NCBI GenBank assembly: GCA_024229115.1
Contig: JAAEST010000104.1
Span: forward strand, 1-64,000
From: Oligoflexia bacterium
GTDB lineage: Bacteria; Bdellovibrionota; Bacteriovoracia; Bacteriovoracales; Bacteriovoracaceae
Direction: 5' to 3'
DNA: 64,000 nucleotides
The notes below the pieces were generated by a model, which worked only from the letters and a program-made list of their open reading frames with translations, searched no databases and had not been told where the DNA came from. This document shows positions 17,512-26,401 of the stretch, piece after piece. The translations under genes were made by a program, and so were the position numbers. The first letter of the stretch is position 1. Each line of letters begins with the position of its first letter.

Positions 17512-17523
17512 TACACTCCAAAG

Positions 17524-17537
17524 TATAGTGTATACTC
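17524..17537 (-). promoter_or_regulatory. Motif B variant upstream of recJ
   Basis: TATAGTGTATACTC on the plus strand shares ATAGTGTATACT with the three exact copies but lies in the opposite orientation relative to its gene. A TATACT -10 reads toward recJ (minus strand) from the same block. The gap between recJ and the next gene is only 27 nt. Confidence 0.5.
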
Positions 17538-17538
17538 A

Positions 17539-18165
17539 TCATAACACATCGCGCGTATTATTTAAAATTTTAGTTACTAATTTTATTTTTCTGTCGCATT
17601 TTCGATCTACTTCGTCTCTATCAGGATGATCTATAGGGTCTCTATTTTGATGAAACCATTTTCTATACCAATCCTCCCAATTGCCCAGTTCGCAAATTGG
17701 CGGGTCATCATCTAGATTAAAATTATCAATCAAAAAGGTTTTTCCGAAAACGTAGTGAGGATCAAAGTTTTCATCAGGAACATTTTCTTCGAAGAAAACG
17801 ACAGGAATTCCTCCCCCCCTCAAAATCTCTAGCATCCTACCTGGTGGATACCTCTCGGGCTTCATGGCAAAGACATATCTTTTGGCCCCAAAAAAAGTTA
17901 ATTCAAAGCCAATTCTTTGCTTATGTCCCTTATAGGTTGTGGGTGTCATATTTATAACGTAATCATCTTGATTATAAATCTCAAGTCCACCCGCTAGGCT
18001 TTTAAGATAAGACTCTAATTGCTCAATACAAAAGAGAGCACCTTGATAGTGCTCAAGATGTTTAAGGTCATCGCTACTTAGATTTTTTGCCTTTTTTAAC
18101 TCATCATAGCGTTTTGAGAAAATTTCATTCTGCTTTTTAAGATCACCAATCGTTTCCGCGCCCAC
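17539..18165 (-). CDS. Hypothetical protein near recJ and recE
   Basis: The 208-residue soluble product has a coiled-coil-like N-terminal third (about 1-58) and a mixed alpha/beta middle. The C-terminus is rich in Asp, Trp and His (LGNWEDWYRKWFHQNRDPID and DHPDRDEVDRKC). The start is GTG 18165. Its place between two DNA-processing nuclease genes suggests a link to recombination, but I cannot name a family. Confidence 0.5.
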   Translation of the reverse strand: MGAETIGDLKKQNEIFSKRYDELKKAKNLSSDDLKHLEHYQGALFCIEQLESYLKSLAGGLEIYNQDDYVINMTPTTYKGHKQRIGFELTFFGAKRYVFAMKPERYPPGRMLEILRGGGIPVVFFEENVPDENFDPHYVFGKTFLIDNFNLDDDPPICELGNWEDWYRKWFHQNRDPIDHPDRDEVDRKCDRKIKLVTKILNNTRDVL

Positions 18166-18230
18166 TTCAACCTCACAACTTTATAACAGCATCAACTTGA
18201 ATGTATTCCCTTTATAGGGATTTTAAAATA

Positions 18231-19943
18231 TTATCCGTACATGTAACTAGGTACACCCGTCGTTCTAATCCCTTTATAGATGCTTTTACTAGTATAATTG
18301 CCTGAAATATAATCAGCAAGTTTTCTAGTCATCTGATCCCACTTTTCATTTCCAAGATCAATGGCCTCATCAGGAAGCTTGTCAAAGGCAAAATCTATCA
18401 CTCCAGTGCTTTGAACATTGATTTGTAAGAAATGCTTTGCTCTTCTTTTTCCAAAGACCTCATTGGCCCCTCTAAGATAATGCGAGGCTTGAATATGATA
18501 GCCATAATTTGCATTACTCTTTTTAATATCCTTTTGAATAATTGATTTTGTGTACTTTAAGTCAAAAATGATTACGTCATCTTTTGCAAGGTTATTAAAA
18601 ATACTTGAAAATAGCGTTGTTAATAGTTTGTACAATTCGCCCGATTCATCATCTTTTAAATCAACATATAAGTCAGGCCTAAACTTATACTTGATTTTTA
18701 CCTTCTTACCTTTTGAGTTTTCTGTCTCCTCGTCCCAGAAGAAAGAATGTTCACATTTAGCATACTTAATCAAAAGGGCCATAAGAGGGTCTGATAAAAG
18801 ATCCTTTTTTGCTAGAAGCATACGCTCGTAATCACCCTTTTTAACAAGTAACTTACCTTGTGAAAGGGCACGGGCCTTAAGTTTTTCACTTGTAGCAGCG
18901 TAGGAATGCCCAGCAATATCTTCATAGACATAAACACTGTCTTTGAACCTATCAGGAGTTAGCACTAGGCAGTGAAAGGCTTTCCCTAGATCCGTAGAGA
19001 GACTCCCCTGCCACGGATTTTTAAGATGCTCTTCGTACTCTTTAATACTAATTAAGAGCTTCGTTAGAGAAGATCTCGAATTTCCAATACATTTATGATA
19101 AGCTTCATCGTCCATGTGCTCATAAACCCCTTGAATTCGCTCAGGGTCTTTGGCCATAAGTTTCACAAACTTTTTTAATTCTTTTGCTTGATATTCTTGG
19201 GATGTTTTCACTGTTTGTTCTACTAGAGAATCCACTAATCCCATGATCTTCTTTTGATCAATTTTTAAGTGACCACCCTTTAAGTCCTTAGTGATTGAAT
19301 GGGTCTCTTTCAAGTCATTAATGTCAACAATTAACTTTTTAGCATCGCTATCAATGCTTATAGCTATCTTAAAATTGGACCTTGGTCTTTTAACTTTAGT
19401 ATTTGGATAACGTCTTTTAGCTACAAGAACAGTCATGGATACACTTATTTCAAGAACACTCTTATCGTAATCAAACTTAAATGAACTTTTTGCCTTTTTG
19501 TTTGTTAAAAAATCAAGACGATGCTTTAAAGTTAGATAGCACTGTTCAAGAAGGTTATTTTTTTTTAGTTTTTCTAATTTTATAAAATCACAGACTGAGC
19601 TTAGAGCTTTTTTATCGTATTTTAAGTTTTTCGTTTTGCTATCTCTTACTAAAGGTAGGGAAAAGGAATTTTCAAGCACTTGAATACCAATTTCCTTGTC
19701 ACCAACATTGCAATCGATTAGAACACTGTGATCAACTATTCTAGGGTCTAAATCTTTAAAAACTTCATGTTTGAGGTCTAGTAAGAGATTCAATTTAGAG
19801 TGCTCTTTTTCAGTTCCCTGCTCTTTTAATGAGAAGTCTTTAAGTTTTGCTTTTGAAATTTCAGAAGAAATATCTCCCCATAAACTCTTTAATAGCTTAA
19901 TAGATTGATCGTCTTTAGTTTCTTCGTTAATTGCTTTTGTCAT
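18231..19943 (-). CDS. RecE-like PD-(D/E)XK exonuclease
   Basis: The C-terminal half of this 570-residue protein matches the RecE/Exo VIII nuclease domain: LSTDLGKAFHCLVLTPDRF (the entry helix with catalytic His), KYKFRPDLYVDL (Asp), IIFDLKYTKS (D...DxK) and YGYHIQASHYLRGA (Q-x-x-x-Y). RecE degrades one strand of duplex DNA 5'-3' to give single strands for annealing by RecT; no RecT is seen here. The first 270 residues have no recognised domain, as in other long RecE proteins whose N-terminal parts are dispensable for nuclease activity. An exact motif B overlaps its -10, 12 nt before the ATG. Confidence 0.8.
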   Translation of the reverse strand: MTKAINEETKDDQSIKLLKSLWGDISSEISKAKLKDFSLKEQGTEKEHSKLNLLLDLKHEVFKDLDPRIVDHSVLIDCNVGDKEIGIQVLENSFSLPLVRDSKTKNLKYDKKALSSVCDFIKLEKLKKNNLLEQCYLTLKHRLDFLTNKKAKSSFKFDYDKSVLEISVSMTVLVAKRRYPNTKVKRPRSNFKIAISIDSDAKKLIVDINDLKETHSITKDLKGGHLKIDQKKIMGLVDSLVEQTVKTSQEYQAKELKKFVKLMAKDPERIQGVYEHMDDEAYHKCIGNSRSSLTKLLISIKEYEEHLKNPWQGSLSTDLGKAFHCLVLTPDRFKDSVYVYEDIAGHSYAATSEKLKARALSQGKLLVKKGDYERMLLAKKDLLSDPLMALLIKYAKCEHSFFWDEETENSKGKKVKIKYKFRPDLYVDLKDDESGELYKLLTTLFSSIFNNLAKDDVIIFDLKYTKSIIQKDIKKSNANYGYHIQASHYLRGANEVFGKRRAKHFLQINVQSTGVIDFAFDKLPDEAIDLGNEKWDQMTRKLADYISGNYTSKSIYKGIRTTGVPSYMYG

Positions 19944-19955
19944 AACTACTCCCTA

Positions 19956-19970
19956 AACAGTATACACTAT
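19956..19970 (-). promoter_or_regulatory. Motif B promoter element before the RecE-type gene
   Basis: AACAGTATACACTAT is the exact reverse complement of the 15-mer at the ssb promoter. TATACT faces the gene starting at 19943, with TTGTTA 17 nt upstream as a weak -35. Confidence 0.65.
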
Positions 19971-20056
19971 TTTAGCAGTTTTAACAATCCGCGTCAACCG
20001 CTTATATCACTTTTTTGATAAAAGCCTTCATTTTAATGCTCTTTTTAAGAATTTCT

Positions 20057-20716
20057 CTATTTTCGGGCAATCTTTTTAGTTACCTTTAAAAGAAATTGCT
20101 CATAAACATCGAGCTCTTTAAAGGTAATGGGTTGGGCATCTGAAATATTTAAGTACCTGGAACTAACATATAAATTTACATCTATGTCGATAAGGTTAAT
20201 TCTAGCGACATTTCTTCCCACTAAATCTACTCTCACAAGATCTTTTGGATAGGTATCTAATAGGAAAAGACCAAGTTCACTCATTTTTTCCCAGTAAAAT
20301 TTCATTATTTTAATAAACCTCTTTTCAATTGAGGCTTCGAATTCATGTAACATCTTTTCTGCAAGGACTCTTTTTTCGAAAAAAGAACAATAATAAAAGT
20401 ACGAGCAAAGAAGCTCTAAAGAGGATTCTGAGAAATTTACAGGAGAGTACTTTGTGGCCAAGTTGTAAAGTTCTGCATTATAGGTTTCAAGAATTATTTC
20501 ACCTTTGTTAAGCCTTTTTATTAGCTCCTTTCTGTTATCAAGACACCTTAGGTAACAAAAATGGAAATAATGTTCAATATAAGAATCTATGTTGATAGTT
20601 AGCTTTCTTTTTTTATGAAATGCTTTTCTATGCATTAATCGAGAGCCTACTCTGTCAATTCCTTCAAATTTCGTCGTATTCTTCTGGTAGTATTTTATTA
20701 CTCTTTGAGAATTCAT
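20057..20716 (-). CDS. Hypothetical protein, basic and helical
   Basis: The 219-residue soluble product is basic, mostly helical and rich in Tyr/Phe, with a Tyr/Cys cluster at about 105-115 (LLCSYFYYCSFFEKR). Its ATG overlaps the end of the exported gene before it by 4 nt. It is the last gene of the operon starting at 21752. No family recognised. Confidence 0.55.
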   Translation of the reverse strand: MNSQRVIKYYQKNTTKFEGIDRVGSRLMHRKAFHKKRKLTINIDSYIEHYFHFCYLRCLDNRKELIKRLNKGEIILETYNAELYNLATKYSPVNFSESSLELLCSYFYYCSFFEKRVLAEKMLHEFEASIEKRFIKIMKFYWEKMSELGLFLLDTYPKDLVRVDLVGRNVARINLIDIDVNLYVSSRYLNISDAQPITFKELDVYEQFLLKVTKKIARK

Positions 20717-21327
20717 AGACCTAGAATATCCTTATATTTTTTGACGATTTTATTGTCTTTGGGTGATTTGTTTCTTGATGACTTGGATTCTTTGACTAGT
20801 TCATCTTTATATTGATCCCTAACCTCATCAATAGAAGCCTCTTTTTGGTCATTCCTACTTTTAAGAGACACTCTCTCTACCTTATCGGGAAAGCGAAGGC
20901 CTTCGGTGTTGAATTCAACTTTTATCTTTTCTTTAGGAATATTTTGCACGACTTCTTTTTTTAAGGAATCTTTCTCGATCTTATCATCATCCTTTTTTAA
21001 GGTCGTATCACCTTTTTTAGAGGTTTGTTTTGAAGAGATCTCCTTCTCTTCAATTATTCTAGTTTTATAGGAAATACTTTCTTCGTATAGCTCTCCTTTA
21101 ATTCTTTTAGGGAACTTTCTAGCACATGACTTCTCGTTAATTAGAACTGAGTTTTCAAAATTGCTAGACTCAATTTTAAGCTTTTCTCCCAACTTTTCTT
21201 TAATCTCACCTTCAAATTCAATAAACTGACTTGGGCTATCTTTTTTGTAGCCGATACAGATGACCTCAAGACCTGGATTAAGAGCATATGAGTTTAGGGC
21301 AAGGATCGTTAGAAGATGTAACATCAT
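20713..21327 (-). CDS. Exported hypothetical protein with disordered middle
   Basis: The 204-residue product has a short signal peptide (MMLHLLTILALNSYA), a small N-terminal domain with two cysteines (VICIGYKK and KSCARKF), a Lys/Glu/Asp-rich probably disordered middle (about 90-130) and a helical end. It overlaps both neighbours by 4 nt, indicating a three-gene coupled operon under the motif A copy at 21772. Family not recognised. Confidence 0.55.
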   Translation of the reverse strand: MMLHLLTILALNSYALNPGLEVICIGYKKDSPSQFIEFEGEIKEKLGEKLKIESSNFENSVLINEKSCARKFPKRIKGELYEESISYKTRIIEEKEISSKQTSKKGDTTLKKDDDKIEKDSLKKEVVQNIPKEKIKVEFNTEGLRFPDKVERVSLKSRNDQKEASIDEVRDQYKDELVKESKSSRNKSPKDNKIVKKYKDILGL

Positions 21328-21752
21328 TTCATACCCTTGATAAATTCAACAGGACTTCTTGTTCCTTCCATTAGTATAAAGTCATAGGCTTCATGCCCAT
21401 CCACGATCAGTATTTCATCGTTAAATTGGAATACGCTATATCTCTTTTTTCCTACATTCATCTTTGCAAAGACTAGCAGCCTTACTGAGCAGTGCCACTG
21501 AGTTTGGTGGCAAAGAGTATTGAATTCCTCAGATATCTCCCAATCATTTGCTAAGCAAAGGGCCTTAAACTGATCCATATTAGAGCAAAATCCGCTTCTT
21601 TTTAAATTAACCATCTTATGATTTGTTTTAATGTAGGTATAGAAGTCAAAATCAGTTCTTATGATGTTTGGATTTTTATACAGTATCACTGTTCTAAACT
21701 TATCAATTCTTTTAGTAACTTTACTCTGTTTACCCGTACACACATCTAGCAT
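21324..21752 (-). CDS. Hypothetical protein, first gene of a motif A operon
   Basis: ATG 21752 with GCGAGGA upstream is chosen over the TTG at 21779, because the latter lies inside the promoter motif. The 142-residue product is soluble, with three cysteines in the middle (SGFCSN, KALCLAND, NTLCHQT). The end is beta-rich (CSVRLLVFAKMN, RYSVFQFNDEILIVDGHEAYDFIL). No family recognised. Confidence 0.55.
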   Translation of the reverse strand: MLDVCTGKQSKVTKRIDKFRTVILYKNPNIIRTDFDFYTYIKTNHKMVNLKRSGFCSNMDQFKALCLANDWEISEEFNTLCHQTQWHCSVRLLVFAKMNVGKKRYSVFQFNDEILIVDGHEAYDFILMEGTRSPVEFIKGMK

Positions 21753-21771
21753 AGATCCTCGCTCGTTATAT

Positions 21772-21830
21772 CTTCTCAATCGTAAATATTTTGAAAGTTT
21801 CTTAATTATTTATTTTTTACGATTGAGTAG
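21772..21830. promoter_or_regulatory. Second divergent pair of motif A elements
   Basis: CTTCTCAATCG (21772-21782) faces the minus-strand operon starting at 21752, and CGATTGAGTAG (21820-21830) faces the plus-strand lipoprotein gene at 21846. They are separated by 37 nt of AT-rich sequence. Each copy lies 15-19 nt before its start codon. Confidence 0.65.
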
Positions 21831-21845
21831 ACAGAAGGAGTTTTA

Positions 21846-23573
21846 ATGAAAAAAAACACTATATTTACATTTTCTCTGCTAGTTTCACTTATCTTTCTTT
21901 CCTCATGCCTGGGAGGCTCTAAGGGTTCAGAAGAAGGTAGCTCTTCAGCATGTACAAATTGTGCAAATACACCCAGTCTTCCAGCGAGAGATTTAAAGAT
22001 TACGATGCTTTCTACAAGCTATTACTCTCATTTACATAACTCTTGGGTTGATATCGAGGCCAGTGAATCGAACTTCATGGATCTAGGAACTCATGAGCTA
22101 ATGAGTGATGATATAGCTAAACCTCTTAGTGAATCCTTATCTATGGCCGAACAAAGTATTTTTCAAAAAAGTAACCCTTCTTTATTTGAGGAGGACTCTT
22201 TAAGTGGTGTTATGTATTTAATGTTTGAATGGGAAAAAGGGGACTCCTTTTTGGTTAACTATATTAAAGAAGGTCCTCTAGGTCCTAGTAATATACTTGA
22301 AGAAATTAATTTTGTGCCCGAAGTAAGATCTAACCGTGTAATGGTTCCCATAAATAACGAACAATTTCAAAATCGCTTTCTCTCTCAAAGTGTAAGTGAT
22401 GTGAATTCAGCTTCCCTTACTCATCGAATAAAAATCGTTAAAACATCTACATCTAGCTCGAAAACCAGTGAAGTTAAAGAAATCGTTTTAAGAGTAAGGC
22501 CAATTCCTAGGCCCACAGGTCTTGATGTTGAATATTCCCAAGCGATGCAAAACTTTAATTTGCAAAATAGATGGGAATATTATTTCAATGGGGTTGATTA
22601 CTCTCCAAATCGAGACCTAGATTTTGTATCCCTTATCGACAATCGACTTTCTTCAGAACCTCGAAGCTATGACGTTAAGTTTGTTTTTAAACAAGAGCCT
22701 AAGATTATTATGAGACAAACTATATTTAGCGAAGAAGTTATTGATTTAGAGCTTCATAAAAATACGAGAGAAATTAATGTTTCTAGAGGAACATCATTTT
22801 TAGAAAAATCAAATATTCTTGATAGTTCGAAGGACTTTAGAAAAAAGCTTAAGATAAATGACCTAGTCGTTGACTTTGTAAACGAAAGAGAAGGAGTGCT
22901 TAGAAATATCCCTGCCTTTGAGCGTTTTAAGCTAACCTTTACAATTGATCTCTTAAAAAATCAGGCCTATGACCCAACGACTGAACTGTTAACCCCTTTA
23001 AGGCCTGAGTGTCAGATAATTTCAAAAAACGTTTTCTATCCACTGCAATTAAAAGAGCAAATTGATATCTTGGAAAGCGAGGGGGGTAAGGGATATTATT
23101 GCCATCCCGATACTAACAAAAAAGAACTTATAGCATCAAATGATGTTTCTACTTCGCCCCTTGTAGACAAAGATGATCTATGGCACCACTTTTTTGCTTA
23201 TAGACCTTATCAAGTGATTCATAATAGCGCTCAAAAAACTTATATCGACGCAGGACATTTCTATGGAATTAAGGATGTCGAATTTAGTGTTAGTGGCTGT
23301 CTAAAGATCTACATCAGAGAAGCTTCTTCCTTAGAGACTAATCCTAATATCTGGGAGCGAGTTAGTGGTGAAGATAATGAATGTAGCGACTCATCAGATG
23401 AAGGTTGGGTCTATTTTGATATTTCAAAAGGGGATGACATCTTTACTCATGCACTTAACATGGATGAAGGTTCAGACATTCGCTCATTGATTGATGCCAT
23501 GGGACTAGTTCAAAAAAGAAGTGTAAGTCCCTTTATTTTTAATGGAAGTGAAAAAATAGATAAAATCTACTAA
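21846..23573 (+). CDS. Large surface or periplasmic lipoprotein
   Basis: The 575-residue product has a lipoprotein signal (about 1-22) with lipobox LSSC followed by Leu-Gly-Gly-Ser, so it should be lipidated at the Cys. A short Ser/Gly linker with a CTNC pair leads to a long beta-rich polar region without membrane spans. Residue +2 is not Asp, so outer-membrane sorting would be expected by the E. coli rule. AGAAGGAG precedes the ATG and a motif A copy lies 15 nt upstream, so it may be a surface component linked to transfer, such as an adhesion or exclusion protein. Family unknown. Confidence 0.65.
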   Translation: MKKNTIFTFSLLVSLIFLSSCLGGSKGSEEGSSSACTNCANTPSLPARDLKITMLSTSYYSHLHNSWVDIEASESNFMDLGTHELMSDDIAKPLSESLSMAEQSIFQKSNPSLFEEDSLSGVMYLMFEWEKGDSFLVNYIKEGPLGPSNILEEINFVPEVRSNRVMVPINNEQFQNRFLSQSVSDVNSASLTHRIKIVKTSTSSSKTSEVKEIVLRVRPIPRPTGLDVEYSQAMQNFNLQNRWEYYFNGVDYSPNRDLDFVSLIDNRLSSEPRSYDVKFVFKQEPKIIMRQTIFSEEVIDLELHKNTREINVSRGTSFLEKSNILDSSKDFRKKLKINDLVVDFVNEREGVLRNIPAFERFKLTFTIDLLKNQAYDPTTELLTPLRPECQIISKNVFYPLQLKEQIDILESEGGKGYYCHPDTNKKELIASNDVSTSPLVDKDDLWHHFFAYRPYQVIHNSAQKTYIDAGHFYGIKDVEFSVSGCLKIYIREASSLETNPNIWERVSGEDNECSDSSDEGWVYFDISKGDDIFTHALNMDEGSDIRSLIDAMGLVQKRSVSPFIFNGSEKIDKIY

Positions 23574-23598
23574 ATTTCGAACTCACAAAAACTATGTT

Positions 23599-23618
23599 AC
23601 GCCATTAATCTATGGCGT
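23599..23618 (+). terminator. Hairpin after the lipoprotein gene
   Basis: ACGCCAT, a 6-nt loop and ATGGCGT form a perfect 7-bp stem 25 nt after the stop, followed by only TTTAAAA. It may be a weak terminator. Confidence 0.4.
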
Positions 23619-23706
23619 TTAAAAGTCTCTATTTTTAAGTCATTAAAATTTCGTGTTGATTTGCTTTGATTTCAAATCTGCCTAAGAATGTTATTAGGAG
23701 GGGCGT

Positions 23707-24249
23707 ATGAAAAAGTTGCACGTTAGCAGGCCACTAATCCAAAACAAAGTAAGTGATTATAGTGAATCTCAAATTTTTATCCCATCAAGCGGAGACCATG
23801 GAATTGTTGTTGAGACATTTACCTTCGATAAAGATAGTTATGTGAATGTATTGTGGTTTTTAAAAGATGGCAGTGAGCTAAAAAGGTATTCTCTCGATCA
23901 CTTCATCTCTCATTTTGTAAACTCAAGCTCAGAAGACATCAAATTTTCACTAAAAGGAGCCTCTTGTACTTTTAAAAGATCAAAAACTAAGAGTAGCTCC
24001 TTAGAAAAATATAAAGAGGCACAGTTGTTAAACACTTCAAACGGGGATCACGGTATCGTGACTGAGTTATTTTGCTTTGAAGATGAATCCTATCTAAGCG
24101 TTTTATGGTTTCTTGGTTCAAAGACAGAAAAGAAAAAATATACTCTCTCACAATTTGAAAGCACTTTTGTTTCATGTGCCTCAGGTGATTTCATTTTGGC
24201 CTTCAGTGAAGCGGGCAAAAGAGTAATGAATGGAAAAAAGGCTTCTTAA
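23707..24249 (+). CDS. Protein with two tandem copies of an unknown roughly 45-residue domain
   Basis: In this 180-residue protein, residues about 27-71 and 111-155 are clearly the same domain: SGDHGIVVETFTF/NGDHGIVTELFCF, then SYVNVLWFL/SYLSVLWFL, then KRYSLDHFISHFV/KKYTLSQFESTFV. Roughly half the positions match, so it is an old internal duplication. The domain looks like a compact beta sheet closed by a helix and is unknown to me. The next gene, a RecD-like helicase, starts inside its last codons (ATG 24230), so the two are translationally coupled and may act together. Confidence 0.65.
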   Translation: MKKLHVSRPLIQNKVSDYSESQIFIPSSGDHGIVVETFTFDKDSYVNVLWFLKDGSELKRYSLDHFISHFVNSSSEDIKFSLKGASCTFKRSKTKSSSLEKYKEAQLLNTSNGDHGIVTELFCFEDESYLSVLWFLGSKTEKKKYTLSQFESTFVSCASGDFILAFSEAGKRVMNGKKAS

Positions 24250-26401
24250 AGTAGATCAGATACTTAATCGCTACCCTAATAACTGGACTCATTTTAGGGC
24301 CTTTGATCTTGATAAAAGTGCATATATAGATGTAACTGGTAAATTTGAAATTATATCGAATAATTTAATTATTGAAGCATCTGGGAATATAAATGCAAAT
24401 AAGGAATACTTTGAAGTCACCTCCTACACAATCCCACTTTCTAAAAATCCTAAAACTCATTTTATTTTTTTAAATTTTTTAAACTTAAAGGGTGTTGGTA
24501 AAAAAACAATTGAAAGGATTTTAGAAGATCATCCCGATTTTTTTAATAACTGTGAGTCTTTTCTATCAAATCCTAAAGAGTACCCCATTAATCATCTGAA
24601 CAATGAGCAATCTTATGAGCTCTTTTTTAGACTAAAAAAAATAGATATCCGAACTTACTCTATTGGAATTGATCTATTCGGAGATTTTATAGTCAGTAAG
24701 TTAGGACTAAAAACACTTTTACCCTACATTAAGTCAAAGAAGCTTAAAGAAATTATAGATAATCCTTTTCTTCTCGAAAAACATAAAGGCATAGGCGTTA
24801 AAAAATGCATCTCTCTTGCCGACTCTTTGAACATACCAGGTGATTCCCCAGTTCGACTTAGGGCCTACATAGTCCATATTTTGAAAAAGAATGAATCATA
24901 TGGCCACACCTACATTGAAGAGATGGCCCTTGTTGGATTTCTTATTAATGATTTTGGAATAAATGATACTAGAAAAGTTAAAAATATTTTGGCCCAGATG
25001 TCTCTAGAAAGAATCATTTATTTTGATGATGATTTAAGAATAATTTCACTTTTTTCCACATATAAAAAAGAGTGCTTTATTGCTGAAAACATTAAAGATC
25101 GCTGCTCCAAGAGAGAGTCAAGACATCAAAGGTTGTCATTAAGCTTGATGGCCGATGATTTTACTAAAGACTTAAGTCTTGAGGTCGAGCAAATTAAAAC
25201 AATAAAAAGTAGTGTTATTAGTCCTATTACTATTATTCGAGGAGAACCTGGGACAGGAAAGACCACCACTTTAAAATATCTTTGCGACCTACTTGAAAAA
25301 AACAATTTCAGTTATCATTGCTGTGCTCTTTCAACAAAGGCATGTGAGGTTCTGTCTCATGCTCTTAAGCGCCCTAAAAAGGTATCTACAATTCATAAGA
25401 CCTTTAAGGTTGGGATTAGTAATTTATGGAAAGCTCGTGAGTTTAAGTTAGACTTTCTTATTATTGATGAAACTTCTATGATTGATTTAAATTTAATAGA
25501 AATGATTCTTAAGAAAACTGATATGAAAACAAAGATTATATTTCTTGGTGATGATGGTCAGTTGTCAAATATAGGTGGAGGCAATTTTTTTAAAGACCTT
25601 CAATCTTTTAGCCTAATCAACACTCAAACTCTTAAGGTAAATCATCGCCAAGTTGCTAAAAGCAGTGTCCCAAAACTTTCTCACTACATTTCACGAGGGA
25701 GGATTCCTTCTAGAGATCTTCTTAATAGTAATGATATAGAGCTGATTGAAAATGATTCAAATGAAGAAATTTTTCTTAGTACCATCAATAGGTTTTTAAA
25801 ATTTCAAAGGGATAATCAAGAATGCATTATTATCGTTCCAGGTAAAAGAGGTGAGCTAGGATCGGTCTCTCTAAATAAAAAATTAAACTTTTTAATTAAC
25901 GAAGATGAAGAAAAGATCTATGAGGGCACCCCCGTAATTGCAAAAAGTCATATAGAAGAGTTCCAGATTGTAAGATCCCAAATCTTTAAGGTGGAAAGTA
26001 TTGGAAAAACTTACTTTACTTTGTGCTCGGGAAGGTCAAAATATAAACTTCCTGTTGATTATCTTGGCTCATTTTCTCTGGCCTATGCTATTACTACCAA
26101 TAAATCTCAAGGCTCTCAGTTTAGTAACGTAATTATTCCTCTAAGTGTGTCTCAATATGCGTTGGCATCCAAAAAGAGCTTTAAAACCTCAGCAACACGC
26201 TCTAGGGAGCACTTATGTCTCATTGGCAATTATAAGGCCATATACATGTATTTAAATACCTCTAAGGACGCAAAAAGAGACACTCTCCTACCTTTTTTAT
26301 TAGGAGATAAGATTATTCCAAATCATGATGATTTAATCGCTAATGAGAGGATTTATGCTGGTTTTAAATACTCTTCTAAGGGTCAAGGCATCTTAATCTA
26401 G
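24230..26401 (+). CDS. RecD2-like superfamily 1 DNA helicase
   Basis: The 723-residue product has an N-terminal region with helix-hairpin-helix-like segments (LKGVGKKTIERILEDHP; HKGIGVKKCISLADSL), as in RecD2. The SF1B helicase core follows: GEPGTGKTTT (about 338-347, Walker A), LIIDETSMID (about 410, Walker B), GDDGQLSNIGGG (motif III), VNHRQ (motif IV-like), and near the end AYAITTNKSQGSQFSNVII with TSATRSREHL (motifs V-VI). RecD2 enzymes unwind DNA 5'-3' and act alone in repair; related folds serve as conjugative helicases. No relaxase domain is fused here. It runs 9 nt into the convergent kinase gene. Confidence 0.85.
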   Translation: MEKRLLKVDQILNRYPNNWTHFRAFDLDKSAYIDVTGKFEIISNNLIIEASGNINANKEYFEVTSYTIPLSKNPKTHFIFLNFLNLKGVGKKTIERILEDHPDFFNNCESFLSNPKEYPINHLNNEQSYELFFRLKKIDIRTYSIGIDLFGDFIVSKLGLKTLLPYIKSKKLKEIIDNPFLLEKHKGIGVKKCISLADSLNIPGDSPVRLRAYIVHILKKNESYGHTYIEEMALVGFLINDFGINDTRKVKNILAQMSLERIIYFDDDLRIISLFSTYKKECFIAENIKDRCSKRESRHQRLSLSLMADDFTKDLSLEVEQIKTIKSSVISPITIIRGEPGTGKTTTLKYLCDLLEKNNFSYHCCALSTKACEVLSHALKRPKKVSTIHKTFKVGISNLWKAREFKLDFLIIDETSMIDLNLIEMILKKTDMKTKIIFLGDDGQLSNIGGGNFFKDLQSFSLINTQTLKVNHRQVAKSSVPKLSHYISRGRIPSRDLLNSNDIELIENDSNEEIFLSTINRFLKFQRDNQECIIIVPGKRGELGSVSLNKKLNFLINEDEEKIYEGTPVIAKSHIEEFQIVRSQIFKVESIGKTYFTLCSGRSKYKLPVDYLGSFSLAYAITTNKSQGSQFSNVIIPLSVSQYALASKKSFKTSATRSREHLCLIGNYKAIYMYLNTSKDAKRDTLLPFLLGDKIIPNHDDLIANERIYAGFKYSSKGQGILI

